A DNA stretch of 64,000 nt from DASQPA01 sp963757335 (GTDB taxonomy: Bacteria > Acidobacteriota > Thermoanaerobaculia > Multivoradales > UBA5704). The notes beneath the pieces were generated by a model. That model had not been told where the DNA came from and ran no database searches. It worked only from the letters and a program-made list of their open reading frames with translations. The DNA lies in contig CAVWRJ010000024.1 in assembly GCA_963757335.1 (NCBI GenBank), forward strand, positions 496,001 to 560,000. The letters are read 5' to 3'. Both the position numbers and the translations under genes were made by a program. Below, in pieces: positions 9,712 to 18,803 of the stretch (position 1 is the first letter of the stretch; every line of letters begins with the position of its first letter).

Positions 9712-11669
9712 GGAGTTGAAAGCGGTTCCTGTCGTCCCGGGTCCTCCTCCCCGGGACCAGGTTTGGCGGCAATTGGCGGCAATGACCGGCCCTCGGGGTG
9801 GGTTCCCAGCGTGGGGACCTGCACCGAGGGCCGCTTTTTAACCGAGGACGCGCAGGACCTGCGCAGGACCTGATTGAAGGTCCCTTTCCTGATCACCCCT
9901 CGGCGGCCGTGCGCTCTCCGTCTGCTCTTCTCCTCCGTCTTCTCCTCCGGCTTTTCCGGCACTGCCGCTGGAGACTCCCCGCCCGCCTCCGGCCGCAGGT
10001 CGCCGGTGATCCAGTCGAAGAGCCGGCCGCGTTCCTCGGCCGAGAGGGAGAAGCCGGCGCTCTCGCAGAGGACGGCGACGTTCCTGGCGAAGATGGCGGC
10101 CAGAGCGAGCGGCTCCTCGGGGCCGGCCTGGCAGTAGCGGTGGCCGGCGAAGGAGATGCCGCGGAGGATGAAGTTGACCGAGGAGCGGGCGACCGGCGAG
10201 CCCTCCTCGATGCAGCGGTCGCGTACGGCTTTCGAGGTGCGGTGGAGGAAGTAGCCGTGCTGGTTGACCTCCTCGGCGACCCGGCGGAAGATCCGCCCGT
10301 ACTCGTGGGGCGTCAGGTAGGGGGCGTCGGTCAGCTGGTGGATGCGGAAGGCGAGCCCGGCGAGCTCGGGGTTGGCGCTCTCCAACTCGTCGGGCCGGCC
10401 GGCGGCGGGGACCTGGTGACGGTCCGGGTCGTAGACGTAGCCCGGCTTGACCGAGGAGACGGCGAAGCCGGGGTCCTCCTGGCCGCCGAGGAGGTCGCGG
10501 AAGGTCCCCGCCCCGGCCCAGCGCGAGCGGAGGACGGCATCGCCGAACTGGGAGATCACCGTCTGCGCCACCCGGGCCATGGGCACCGCCGCATCGGAGG
10601 ACTCGACGATCCCGCGGACGAAGTCGAGGATCTCCTCGGTCAACCCGGTGACGTCGATCGGCTCCGCCGGCACCCCGGCGGCCTCGCCACCGGTCTCCCG
10701 GGCCGGCCCGGCGATCTCCTCGGCCTCGTCCGCCGAATCCGGCTGCTCGGTACCGGGGCGGACCCGTACCTTCCAGGGGTCGCCGTCGAGCATCGAGAGG
10801 TCCGGCCGGGCATGCACCACGCCCCAGGTCATCGAGCGCAGGCTGTTGAAGCCCAGCCAGTTGGTGCTCGCCGTGAACTCGGGAAACTCGCGGTAGATGG
10901 AGGGCAGATCGGTCGCCACCAGCTCGCCCGAGGCGCTCGCCCGCTCGTAGACCTGGTCGGCGATCCGCCGCAGGAGGTCGGGGCCGGCGGTGATCGCCGG
11001 GATCCCCGGGCCCAGCCGCGGCAGGCTAGGGAGGGTCGGGCGGACGATCCCCGAGAGGTCGACCCCGATCGCCTCCTCCAGGAAGGTGTCCTCGTCGATC
11101 AGCAGGTCCGAGGCCGCCTTGTAGGCGGTCGAGGCGGGGCCGATCGCTAGAACGGCGCTCCGCCGGTCGTGCTTCGAGAGCCGGAGGAGCACCGGGGTGA
11201 AGTCGGCGTCCCCCGAGAGGATGATGAACTCGTCGAAGTGGGTGTCGTGGTGGAGGGCATCCAGAATGTCGATCACCATGTGGATGTCCGAGCTCGTCTT
11301 GCCGCCGCTGGTGAGCGCCGGGCAGTCGACCACCTCGAAGGCGGCACGCGAGAAGTCCGGCCGGAAGCGGCCGAACTGGGACGGGTTCAGATAGCAGCGG
11401 CGGAAGAGGATCTTCCGCGGTCGCGATGCCGGCGACACCGGCCCGGCGGCGTCGCGGCGGTCGGCGGGATTGGCGGCACTGGCAGCGTTGGCGGTATTGG
11501 CGGCATCGTAGGGCAGCTTCAGGCGCAGCCAGTCGAGCCAGCGGCCCGGGTTGGTGGCGAACTGCTCGGCCGCCCGGGGGTCCTCCTGCTGCAGCCGGAG
11601 ATAGATGTTGTCGAAGTCGACGAAGAGGGCCGTGCGGACATGTGCAGGGCTCGGGAGTGATTCGGTCAA
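9708..11669 (-). CDS. NYN-domain (PIN-like) RNase with OST-HTH/LOTUS-type domains
   Basis: This 653-residue protein has an NYN nuclease domain (about 12-200) with the acidic residues D18/D20 (FVDFDNIY), D128 (SSDIHMVIDILD) and D154/D156 (LSGDADFTPVL). An OST-HTH/LOTUS-like winged helix follows at about 230-302, a second similar unit at about 365-440 and a helical region at about 470-590. Known relatives pair a metal-dependent RNase with RNA-binding LOTUS domains. Residues 55-70 are an Ala/Asn micro-repeat inserted in the nuclease domain. The start is TTG at 11669, overlapping the TGA of the upstream exporter (TTGA), so translation is probably coupled. The last about 60 residues are low-complexity, run across the opposite gene's terminator and overlap that gene by 4 bp, so the true end is less certain. 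Confidence 0.8.
   Translation of the reverse strand: MTESLPSPAHVRTALFVDFDNIYLRLQQEDPRAAEQFATNPGRWLDWLRLKLPYDAANTANAASAANPADRRDAAGPVSPASRPRKILFRRCYLNPSQFGRFRPDFSRAAFEVVDCPALTSGGKTSSDIHMVIDILDALHHDTHFDEFIILSGDADFTPVLLRLSKHDRRSAVLAIGPASTAYKAASDLLIDEDTFLEEAIGVDLSGIVRPTLPSLPRLGPGIPAITAGPDLLRRIADQVYERASASGELVATDLPSIYREFPEFTASTNWLGFNSLRSMTWGVVHARPDLSMLDGDPWKVRVRPGTEQPDSADEAEEIAGPARETGGEAAGVPAEPIDVTGLTEEILDFVRGIVESSDAAVPMARVAQTVISQFGDAVLRSRWAGAGTFRDLLGGQEDPGFAVSSVKPGYVYDPDRHQVPAAGRPDELESANPELAGLAFRIHQLTDAPYLTPHEYGRIFRRVAEEVNQHGYFLHRTSKAVRDRCIEEGSPVARSSVNFILRGISFAGHRYCQAGPEEPLALAAIFARNVAVLCESAGFSLSAEERGRLFDWITGDLRPEAGGESPAAVPEKPEEKTEEKSRRRAHGRRGVIRKGTFNQVLRRSCASSVKKRPSVQVPTLGTHPEGRSLPPIAAKPGPGEEDPGRQEPLSTP
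9788..9839 (+). terminator. Rho-independent terminator of the TonB-receptor gene
   Basis: GGCCCTCGG (9788-9796) pairs perfectly with CCGAGGGCC (9824-9832), followed by GC and TTTTT. A second hairpin with 8-bp arms lies at 9734-9757. Both sit just past the receptor stop, inside the antisense C-terminal coding region of the NYN gene. Confidence 0.65.
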
Positions 11670-13156
11670 GGCACCGCCTCCGGTTGGGGCTCCCGGAAGG
11701 CGAGCGACTCGGCGCTCCCCTCCGGGAACAGAAAAGCAAGGGCGAAAGTGACGGCGCACACGATCGCGAGCACCAGGTAGACCCCCTGGAGACCGTGCAG
11801 CATGGCCGCGGAGAGGTGGGCGAGGTCGGCAGGCGCCAGGCGGGCGCGGAGCGCCGGCTCCAGCGCCTGGTTGGCGTTGACGGCAGGGCCGGAAACGGCG
11901 AGGAGGCGCGCATTGAAGAGCGCCCCCAAAACCGCGACGCCGACCGCGCCGCCGATCGTGCGGAAGAACTGCACCGTGCTGGTCGCCACGCCGCGGAGGT
12001 TCCAGGGCACGGCGTTCTGCACCCCGAGGAGATAGGGCATGGAGGTGAAGCCCATCCCCAGACCGAGGATCAGCATGGAGAGCCGGACCGGGTTGCGGCC
12101 GGTCGCCCCGTCGACGCGGGCGAGGAGCGCTCCGCCCAAGATCATGAGCACCCCGCCGGTGAAGAGCATCTGCCGGAAACGCACGCGCTTGAGCAGCCGG
12201 CCGGAGAGGGTGCTCGCGATCGGCCAGCCGACGAGGATGGGGGTGAGGATCGTCCCCGCGTCGACCGCCGTCCCCCCGAGCACCCCCTGGGCGAACATCG
12301 GCACGTAGGCGGTGACCGCGAAGAGGAGGACGCCCAAAAGCGCATTGCCGGCCGAGGCGACGGCGATCAGCCGGTCTTTGAAGAGGTCGAGCGGCAGCAT
12401 GGGCTCCGGGGTGCGCCGCTCCTGCCAGAAGAAGACGGCGAGGGCGACCGGCGCCCCGGCGAGGAGGGCGATCGTCCGCGGATCGTTCCACCCCCAGGCC
12501 CCCGGCCCCTCGACCAGGCCGAGGAGGAGGAGGGTGACGGCGACGGTCAGGGAGACCGTGCCGAGGAGATCGAGCCGGTGCTCCCGCCGTTCCGCCGGTT
12601 CCTCCTTCAAATAACGTTGGAGGATGAGGGCGGAGGCGATCCCCAGGGGGACGTTGAGATAGAAGGTCCAGCGCCAGGAGAGGACGTCGGTGACCACCCC
12701 GCCCAGATAGGGCCCGAGCAGGCTGGCAACCGCCCAGACCCCGGAGAAGAGCCCCTGCATCTTGCCCCGTTCTTCGAGGGTGAAGATGTCGCCGATGAGG
12801 GTGAGGGCGATCGGCTGCACCCCGCCCGCCCCGAGGCCCTGGATGGCGCGAAAGAGGATGAGCTGGCCGATCGAGTGCGCCGCCCCCGAGAGGGCCGAGC
12901 CGAGGAGGAAGAGGGCCACCGCCACATGGTAGATCCGCCGCCGGCCGTAGAGGTCGGCGAGCTTGCCGTAGAGAGGGACGGTGGTGGTCGAGGTCAGCAG
13001 GTAGGCCGAGAACACCCAGGAGAGCTGCTCGACCCCGCCCATCTCGCCCACCGCGGTCGGCATGGCGGAGGCGATCGCCGTCGCTTCGAGGGCGGCTAAG
13101 GCCATCCCGAGCATGAGGGCGGCGGTGACGAGGTTTCTTTGACGTCCCGGTTCCAC
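11666..13156 (-). CDS. MFS multidrug exporter, DHA2 (EmrB/QacA, 14-TM) family
   Basis: The 496-residue polytopic inner-membrane protein has the DHA2 features: an N-terminal helix with ALEATAIASAMPT, motif A after TM2 (GKLADLYGRRRIY) and the TM5 antiporter motif region (GLFSGVWAVASLLGPYLGG). The length fits 14 TM segments. Family members export drugs or other amphipathic compounds in exchange for protons; the substrate cannot be read from sequence. The start is GTG at 13156. The stop overlaps the start of the NYN gene, so export and RNase-like functions are encoded on one transcript. A hairpin-prone G/C stretch (about 13174-13198) lies just upstream. Confidence 0.92.
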   Translation of the reverse strand: MEPGRQRNLVTAALMLGMALAALEATAIASAMPTAVGEMGGVEQLSWVFSAYLLTSTTTVPLYGKLADLYGRRRIYHVAVALFLLGSALSGAAHSIGQLILFRAIQGLGAGGVQPIALTLIGDIFTLEERGKMQGLFSGVWAVASLLGPYLGGVVTDVLSWRWTFYLNVPLGIASALILQRYLKEEPAERREHRLDLLGTVSLTVAVTLLLLGLVEGPGAWGWNDPRTIALLAGAPVALAVFFWQERRTPEPMLPLDLFKDRLIAVASAGNALLGVLLFAVTAYVPMFAQGVLGGTAVDAGTILTPILVGWPIASTLSGRLLKRVRFRQMLFTGGVLMILGGALLARVDGATGRNPVRLSMLILGLGMGFTSMPYLLGVQNAVPWNLRGVATSTVQFFRTIGGAVGVAVLGALFNARLLAVSGPAVNANQALEPALRARLAPADLAHLSAAMLHGLQGVYLVLAIVCAVTFALAFLFPEGSAESLAFREPQPEAVP

Positions 13157-13327
13157 AGCGCGGGGATTCTAGCGTAAGGGGGGCCGCCTTACCCCCTTGT
13201 ACCCGTCACGTCCGCGCGGCATGCTTCGTACTGAAGACGGGCTGGGCCCGCCGAGCGGCCGCATGTCCCGAAACTTGCCGCCATGGAGGTCTCTAGAGGT
13301 GGCGCGCGATCACCGGCTGCGGGGAGC

Positions 13328-13703
13328 CCCGGAGCGGGCGATTCGCTGCCCGGAGCGAGTGACTCGCTGCCCGGAGCGGGTGACTCGCTGCCCGGAGCGG
13401 GTGACTCGCTACCCGGAGCGGGTGACTCGCTACCCGGAGCGGGTGACTCGCTGCCCGGAGCGGGTGACTCGCTGCCCGGAGCGGGTGACTCGCTGCCCGG
13501 AGCGGGTGACTCGCTACCCGGAGCGGGTGACTCGCTGCCCGGAGCGGGTGACTCGCTGCCCGGAGCGGGTGACTCGCTGCCCGGAGCGGGTGACTCGCAC
13601 CCGGAGCGGATGACTCGCTACCCGGAGCGGGTGACTCGCTACCCGGAGCGGATGACTCGCTACCCGGAGCGGGTGACTCGCTACCCGGAGCGGGTGACTC
13701 GAA
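13328..13703. repeat. Minisatellite array 2: 18 units, 21-bp period, nearly identical
   Basis: Units begin CCCGGAGCGGGTGACTCGCT plus G or A. Starts fall at 13328, 13349, 13370 and so on; one unit (13580-13599) is 20 bp, after which the 21-bp step resumes. Unit identity is much higher than in array 1. Both strands are open through long stretches because no unit contains a stop in some frames, but no start or ribosome site supports translation. The array occupies the divergent gap between the exporter (13156) and the Phd antitoxin (13844); the remaining parts of that 687-bp gap hold nothing else I can identify. Confidence 0.95.
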
Positions 13704-13843
13704 TTTCGCTGGCGGAGCCTTCTCTCAACTCGCCACGAGCTCTTCTCGCCACTGCCGGCTCTCGTAGCTCTCGAAATCGCAGGAAGCAATGGCGCTGTAC
13801 AGATCGATGGACAGGCGCCTTCCGGACCTGAGAGAATGGCGGC

Positions 13844-14071
13844 ATGCGCGAAACCACCTTCACAGAACTCCGGAACCACGCCAAGACCTTCTTCGACGCC
13901 GTCGAGGATGGCGAGACCGTCCGCGTTTACCGCAACGGTCGGCCGGTCGCGGACATCGTTCCTGTCAAGACGGCGACCCCGGCCTGGAAGAAGCCGCCCC
14001 AGATCCGGCTCTCTCTGGGCAGCCTGAGCCTCGGCGACGAAGTCCTGGCTGACCGCGACGAGCAGCGATGA
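13844..14071 (+). CDS. Phd/YefM-family antitoxin
   Basis: This 75-residue protein has the Phd/YefM fold signature: MRETTFTELRNHAKTFFDAVEDGETVRVYRNGRPVADIVPV. In the family this N-terminal part dimerises and binds the operator, while the C-terminal tail (here from about residue 45) wraps and neutralises the toxin. Its stop overlaps the start of the PIN toxin (ATGA at 14068-14071), the usual arrangement. Autoregulation with the toxin is expected from the family. Confidence 0.92.
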   Translation: MRETTFTELRNHAKTFFDAVEDGETVRVYRNGRPVADIVPVKTATPAWKKPPQIRLSLGSLSLGDEVLADRDEQR

Positions 14072-14487
14072 GGGTCTTTTTCGACACCTCCGCGCTAACC
14101 AAGCGTTATGTCGAGGAGGAGGGGTCGGAGCAGGTGAGGGTCCTCTGCGCCGAGGCGGATACCCTCGGGCTCAGTGTCCTCGTCTTGCCTGAGCTGATCT
14201 CGACTCTCTGTCGACTGGTGCGCGAGGGCCGACTCTCCTCCGTGGACTATCGGAGCCTCAAATCCGCCGTGCAGGCGGACCTCTCCGACGCCGATCTCTG
14301 TGACCTCTCCCAAGGTGCCTTCGAGCAGGCCCTCCGCTGCCTGGAACGTCATCCCTTGCGGGCGCTCGACGCCCTTCACATCGGGAGCGCGCTCGTCTAT
14401 CAGCCGGACCTGTTCGTCTCCGCGGATCGCCGTCAGGCCGAGGCCGCCGACCGTGAAGGGCTCGCGGTAGTAAACCTCTTCTCTTGA
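14068..14487 (+). CDS. VapC-type PIN-domain toxin
   Basis: The 139-residue PIN ribonuclease retains the four acidic metal ligands: D6 (FFDTSAL), E42 (LPELIST), D101 (ALDALHIGSAL) and D120 (FVSADRR). VapC toxins cleave tRNA or rRNA; the target is not predictable. It is coupled to the Phd antitoxin by a 4-bp overlap. The gene is followed almost at once by the truncated DUF5996 copy on the opposite strand, so the module sits at the edge of the accessory island. Confidence 0.93.
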   Translation: MRVFFDTSALTKRYVEEEGSEQVRVLCAEADTLGLSVLVLPELISTLCRLVREGRLSSVDYRSLKSAVQADLSDADLCDLSQGAFEQALRCLERHPLRALDALHIGSALVYQPDLFVSADRRQAEAADREGLAVVNLFS

Positions 14488-14516
14488 TCGGTGGGCACGG
14501 CAGCCGGCGAGCCCGA

Positions 14517-14927
14517 TCATCTTCGCGACGGTTCGGGCTCGGCACGCTCGAGCGCGGCGCGGTCCCACCCGGCCAGGGTCGCGGCCTTCTCGTAGGTGCT
14601 GTCGACGAAAGCTGAGATCGCCTGGTCCGGAGAGGAGGCCGTGCGGACAGCTTCGTACGGCAGAACGAACTCGCCCATTTCCTGATGATAGTAGGCCGCG
14701 GCGGGCTCGACTCTCGCCTCTTTGAGGCCGGCCGGCTCGGGGACGGCATACATGTAGAACGCCGGTTCGAGGACGGCTCCGCCGCCGGGCCAGAAGCCGT
14801 GGCTGATCACCTCGTGGGAGTAGGCGTCGCGCATGAACTCGGGGCCTTCGCGCGGGGGCGCCGGCCGCCCCGAGAAGCGGGTGACGGCGAGATCGAAGCT
14901 GCCCCAGAAGAAGTGCGTCGGGCTGCG
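14517..14927 (-). pseudogene. 3' fragment of a DUF5996 gene (left direct repeat of the island)
   Basis: The frame encodes the C-terminal third of the DUF5996 protein found complete at 21283-22173 (PTHFFWGSFDLAVTRFSGRP, FYMYAVPEPAGLKEA, EFVLPYEAV). Identity between the two copies holds from about 14541 to 14927 and about 21286 to 21672, with roughly 15 differences in 387 bp. This copy keeps a longer natural C-terminus (RAEPEPSRR) before its stop. Its upstream part is replaced by integrase sequence from about 14928. It looks like the displaced original 3' end of the gene. Confidence 0.85.
14541..14927 (-). repeat. Left ~387-bp direct repeat (island boundary)
   Basis: This segment is about 96% identical to 21286-21672 in the same orientation. 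It abuts the integrase remnant on its right. Identity stops abruptly at both ends, consistent with a recombination or integration boundary. Confidence 0.85.
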
Positions 14928-15537
14928 TCTTGGGGTCAAGATCACGGTTCCCCGAGGCCGCCGGGATCGCTGGCTCAACGACGAGGAAATCTCGACCGTT
15001 CTCGAAGTCCTGCCCAGGCTCGCCGACCAGAAGGCTGCCGACGCCTACAGGCTTATCCTCTGCGCCGCGGTGCGGCCTTGCGAGGCGTCGAGCGTTCGGG
15101 CCGAGGATATCGTCACGATCGCGGGTGAGAGAGTCTGGCAGCTTCGGGGGACGAAGATGGATCGGGACTTCCTTATCCCTCTGGTCGTACCGGTGGCCGA
15201 GGTCATCAATCGGCGGTACTTGGCGGTCGGGGGGAAGGGTCCGCTCTTCTGGCCCGCCAGTCCCCCGGATGCTTACCCGAATGCGATGCGAACCGCAAAC
15301 CGCGAGTTCCGGGCGCTCTGTGGGTTGGCGGATATCCGCCCGCACGACTTCCGCCGAACGGCGCGGACCCACTTCTCGGCGCTCGGAGTCAGCGAGCCCG
15401 TGGCGGAGGCCCTCCTGAACCACGCCAAGAGCGAGATCGAGGCGACCTACAACCTCTATACCTATTGGGCGGAGAGGAAAGCGGCCCTTGCCTTGTGGCA
15501 CGAGAAGCTCTCTGGCCTGAAGGCGAAAGGTGTGTGA
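14928..15537 (+). pseudogene. Tyrosine recombinase (phage-type integrase), N-terminally truncated
   Basis: From about 14934 the frame encodes the catalytic C-terminal domain of a tyrosine integrase: LNDEEISTVLEVLPRLADQK, a box I arginine in LCAAVRPCEASS, box II HDFRRTARTH, a degenerate third element LLNHAKSEIEATY and candidate nucleophile tyrosines in YNLYTYW. The N-terminal DNA-binding domain is missing; the frame instead continues back into the duplicated DUF5996 segment in antisense. The canonical LGH is NHA here. It is probably the inactivated integrase of the island and sits exactly at its left boundary. Confidence 0.8.
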
Positions 15538-15721
15538 GACGCCTTAGCAGAAAACCCGGGTGTGGTGGGATCGGCATTGGCTCCCCTGTCGGGTCGGAGA
15601 TCTTCACGGCCTGCTGGTCTTTCCCCCTCACCGCCCGAGCTGGGTAGGGGGAAGGAGCATCCTCGCCGCCGCTGAAGTTAAAGCACCGGGATGCAAGGGC
15701 TTCAACGAGCGATGTCGGGAC

Positions 15722-17303
15722 CTAGGAGCCTGCGCGGCAGAAAATGAGGGGCAGTTTCAGAGCTGCTGCCCCACTTTGTGCCGTCCAGGAGTATCAAGAT
15801 AGCGCTCCTGCGGTAGAATGCCTTCATGGCAACGACATTCCGCCGCTACACCCCAGGGCAGAGCATTCTGCTCCCTCCTTCTCCTCGCGACTGGCTTCCC
15901 GAAGGCCACTTGGCCTACTTCATCTCGGACACGGTGGATAGCTTGGATCTGAGCTCGTTTTACAAGCCCTACGAGGGAGATGGCCGGCGCAACATGCCCT
16001 TCGAGCCACGGATGATGGTCAAGGTTCTTCTCTATGGCTATGCAACGGGTACGTTCTCTTCGCGTAAGTTGGCGGAGAAGCTTTACGAGGATGTGGCGTT
16101 TCGGTTCCTCAGCGGCGAGAATTTTCCGGCCCACCGCACGATAGCCGACTTCCGCAAGCAGCACTTGGCTGCCTTCCAGAAGTTGTTTGTGCAGGTGGTT
16201 CGGATTGCCAAGGAACTGGGGTTGGTGAAGTTGGGGACGGTGGCGATCGATGGCACCAAGGTGAAGGCATCGGCGAGCAAGCACAAAGCGATGAGCTACG
16301 GTCGGATGCAGCAAGAAGAGCAGCGTCTGCGGGCAGAGATCGAGGAGCTCACTACCCGAGCCTCGCAAGTGGATGCCGAGGAGGATGCTCTGCATGGTGC
16401 AGAGAATTCTGGTGACGAGATTCCGAACGAGTTGCAGCATCGCGAGCAGCGGCTGAAGAAAATTGGTGAGGCCATGGAGCGGCTGAAGAGCCGGCAGGCG
16501 GAGGAGGATCGAGCGGCGGGCCGTAGCCCGGAAGCGAAGAGCCGTTCCAAGCGCCCTTTTGGCGAACCTCCGGAGAAGAAGCAGGATAATTTTACGGATC
16601 CAGAGAGCCGGATCATGAAGACGTCTTCAGGCTACGAGCAGTGCTACAACGGTCAGATTGCGGTTGACGCCGAGAGTCGTTTGATCGTCGCCGCAGAGGT
16701 GACGCAAAGCGCGGCGGATGTGGAACAGTTGCTGCCGATGGTGGAGCAGACGTGCGCGGTCACCCAAGGGGTACCGAGTGAGATCTTGGCGGACGCTGGT
16801 TACCGCTCGGAAGACAATCTGCAAGGCTTGGAAGGCAAGAAGATCGACGGCTATATCTCCTTGGGGCGCGAGAGGAAATCACCCTCAGTGGTCAACAACC
16901 CGGAGAAGCCGGCAACCTCTCGGATGCAGGAGAAACTCGCGACAGAGAAAGGTCGTAAGACCTACAGCCTGCGCAAGGGACTGGTCGAGCCGGTCAACGG
17001 TTGGATCAAATCGGTCCTTGGCTTCCGCCAATTTAGTCTCAGAGGTTTGGCGAAAGTGGCAGGAGAGTGGACGTTAGTGTGTCTGGCTCTCAATCTCAAG
17101 CAGTTGAACCCTCGGATGGAGTGGAAATAAGGCGAAAGTAGATGGGCGGCACGGCCTGAGTACCGCCCATTGGCCTTCAACAGAGCTCGTACCCGCCCGA
17201 AACGGGGCTCGTACCCCGTCCGGCCCGCTTTTGAAGCTTCCACCCGCGAGGCAGCACTGGGGAGGAGATCCCTCCCCAAATTTCCTGGCGCGCAGGCTCC
17301 TAG
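15722..17303 (+). mobile_element. IS1182-type insertion sequence with 15-bp perfect inverted ends
   Basis: CTAGGAGCCTGCGCG (15722-15736) is repeated inverted at 17289-17303. The palindromic CTAG at each end may be a 4-bp target duplication, making the inner inverted repeat GAGCCTGCGCG. The element is about 1.58 kb and holds one intact transposase gene. Its non-coding right end (17131-17288) contains a hairpin from GGGGAGG and CCTCCCC around 17259-17277. The terminal CTAG on the right has been split by the IS630 insertion. Confidence 0.88.
15826..17130 (+). CDS. IS1182-family DDE transposase
   Basis: This 434-residue transposase has the N-terminal DUF772-type region (FRRYTPGQSILLPPSPRDWLP) and a DDE core with D in VAIDGTKVKA, D in ILADAGYRSE and E in GLVEPVNGWIKS. 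A charged coiled-coil insertion lies at about residues 160-235. The frame is full-length and uninterrupted, so the element may still be active. It catalyses cut-and-paste style transposition on the family model. Confidence 0.93.
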   Translation: MATTFRRYTPGQSILLPPSPRDWLPEGHLAYFISDTVDSLDLSSFYKPYEGDGRRNMPFEPRMMVKVLLYGYATGTFSSRKLAEKLYEDVAFRFLSGENFPAHRTIADFRKQHLAAFQKLFVQVVRIAKELGLVKLGTVAIDGTKVKASASKHKAMSYGRMQQEEQRLRAEIEELTTRASQVDAEEDALHGAENSGDEIPNELQHREQRLKKIGEAMERLKSRQAEEDRAAGRSPEAKSRSKRPFGEPPEKKQDNFTDPESRIMKTSSGYEQCYNGQIAVDAESRLIVAAEVTQSAADVEQLLPMVEQTCAVTQGVPSEILADAGYRSEDNLQGLEGKKIDGYISLGRERKSPSVVNNPEKPATSRMQEKLATEKGRKTYSLRKGLVEPVNGWIKSVLGFRQFSLRGLAKVAGEWTLVCLALNLKQLNPRMEWK

Positions 17304-18470
17304 TGTAGTGGGTCACACAGATATGGCCTTAAGCACGGCCTGCTGGGCACGGGTGACCTTCTCCAGGATATCGCTGGCGGACTTCGTCCAAATGTAGGGC
17401 TTGGGATCCTGGTTGTGGTGCACGAGATACTCGTCGATGGCGGTGACTAGATCCCCAAGGCTGCGAAACACTCCCCGGCGCAGTCGGTTTTGCGTCAGGT
17501 CACGGAAGAAGCGCTCGACCATGTTGAGCCATGAGGCACTGGTTGGCGTGAAGTGCATGGTGAAGCGAGGATGGCGCTCCAGCCAAGCCTGAACCTTAGG
17601 GTGCTTGTGAGTCGCGTAGTTATCCGCAATTAGGTGGATGTCCTGGCTCTTGGGAGTCTTGCGGTCGATGAGACGGAGAAACTTGAGCCACTCCTGATGG
17701 CGGTGTTGCGGCATACAGGTCCCAATCACCGTTCCATCCAGCGTATTGAGCGCCGTGAACAGAGTCGTCGTCCCATTGCGTTTGTAGTCGTGGGTCATGG
17801 TGCCAGCACGCCCTGGGACAAGCGGAAGTCCCGGCTGGGTTCGGTCCAGCGCTTGGATCTGGCTCTTCTCGTCAACCGAGAAGACCAACGCGTGCTCCGG
17901 AGGGTTCACATACAGAGCAATGATGTCGTTCAGCTTTTCCAGGAACTTCGAATCCCGGCTCACCTTGAAGGTGCGGGACAAGTGAGGCTTGAGGCCGTGA
18001 CGCCTCCAGACTCGACCAATCGTGCTCGGGCTCAATCCCATGACCTTGGCCAGGCTGCGGGTGCTCCAATGAGTCCGGCCCACCGGCTTCTCTTGAGTGG
18101 TCTTCTGGATGATCTTGGTAACCACCTCCGGGCTAATCCTGCGCTTTGTCCCGAGACGGGGAGCATCTTTCAAAATGCCGGAGATACGCTTCTCCACAAA
18201 CCGCCGACGCCAAAGACTTACCGTTTTTCGCGATACACCAAAGACGCTTGCGATTTCCCGGTCCTGCTTGCCCTTACCGGCCAGCAGGATGATGCCTGCC
18301 CTCTCGACAACGCGCGCAGGGAGCCTGCGGCCGGCCGCCAATCTCTCCAACTCCTCCCTCTCCTCTACGGAGAGAACAACCTGGACCGCCACTCGCATCT
18401 TCTTCCCTCCTGGAGCTACTACATCCCAGGAGAAGGTAACATAGGCGCCGGAATATCGGACCCACTACAC
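17303..18470 (-). mobile_element. IS630-type insertion sequence inserted in the IS1182 end
   Basis: Inverted ends GTGTAGTGGGTC (17303-17314) and GACCCACTACAC (18459-18470) are perfect over 12 bp and flanked by TA on both sides (17301-17302 and 18471-18472), the TA duplication expected of IS630/Tc1-like elements. Removing the element with one TA restores the CTAG terminus of the IS1182 element followed by CGGATTC. This makes it the younger of the two insertions. Confidence 0.9.
17313..18398 (-). CDS. IS630-family transposase
   Basis: The 361-residue protein has an N-terminal helix-turn-helix region (REIASVFGVSRKTVSLWRRR and a second HTH, LAKVMGLSPSTIGRVWRRH) and the IS630 catalytic triad: D in VFSVDEKSQIQALD, D in LIADNYATHKHP and E in SWLNMVERFF. 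The frame is intact. In this family the C-terminal region ends shortly after the glutamate block, as here. It is likely functional. Confidence 0.94.
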   Translation of the reverse strand: MRVAVQVVLSVEEREELERLAAGRRLPARVVERAGIILLAGKGKQDREIASVFGVSRKTVSLWRRRFVEKRISGILKDAPRLGTKRRISPEVVTKIIQKTTQEKPVGRTHWSTRSLAKVMGLSPSTIGRVWRRHGLKPHLSRTFKVSRDSKFLEKLNDIIALYVNPPEHALVFSVDEKSQIQALDRTQPGLPLVPGRAGTMTHDYKRNGTTTLFTALNTLDGTVIGTCMPQHRHQEWLKFLRLIDRKTPKSQDIHLIADNYATHKHPKVQAWLERHPRFTMHFTPTSASWLNMVERFFRDLTQNRLRRGVFRSLGDLVTAIDEYLVHHNQDPKPYIWTKSASDILEKVTRAQQAVLKAISV

Positions 18471-18472
18471 TA

Positions 18473-18803
18473 GCGGATTCTTAGGCCCTGGTCTCCGCCT
18501 CCTGGGTCCTCCCTGCGCCGAGTTCTGGGGTGCTGCCGACAGCCCGTCCTCGGAGTGCATCGCAACGACCGCCAGGATCAGGGCAACCGCGAGGCGACAG
18601 TGTCGGCGATTCTCCCCAGAGTCGCCGGATTAGTCTGCCCCAGAAGTTTCTGGAGCGCTTCCGCATGATCGCGGATTCCGGCCGCCGCTCCTTGTAAGCC
18701 CTCTACGCTCTACGCGCAGGGCCTCCGTCCAGTTATTCTTGGTATACTCTAATCAATAGCAACTAATGCAAGCGTTACTATGCGCGCACATAAGGAGCTG
18801 CCA
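18473..18803. other. Intergenic stretch right of the IS elements
   Basis: These 331 bp hold no complete gene. On the minus strand (about 18578-18690) a stop-terminated fragment reads ALQKLLGQTNPATLG then RIADTVASRLP, which looks like a protein tail without a start. An A/T-rich patch at about 18731-18775 includes TATACT and may be the promoter of the gene at 18804. Confidence 0.4.

Noticed and set aside
11426..13099. 557-codon plus-strand frame antisense to the exporter
   Set aside because: The opposite strand has a clear 14-TM DHA2 exporter; this frame is charged low-complexity sequence with no motifs.
13328..13703. Possible CRISPR array
   Set aside because: Units are contiguous tandem repeats with no unique spacers and no cas genes in the window; the same holds for the arrays at 755 and 37910.
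13197..13831. Open frames across array 2 encoding a 7-residue repeat (CPERVTR)
   Set aside because: Open in more than one frame only because the unit lacks stops; one 20-bp unit breaks the frame, and no ribosome site is present.
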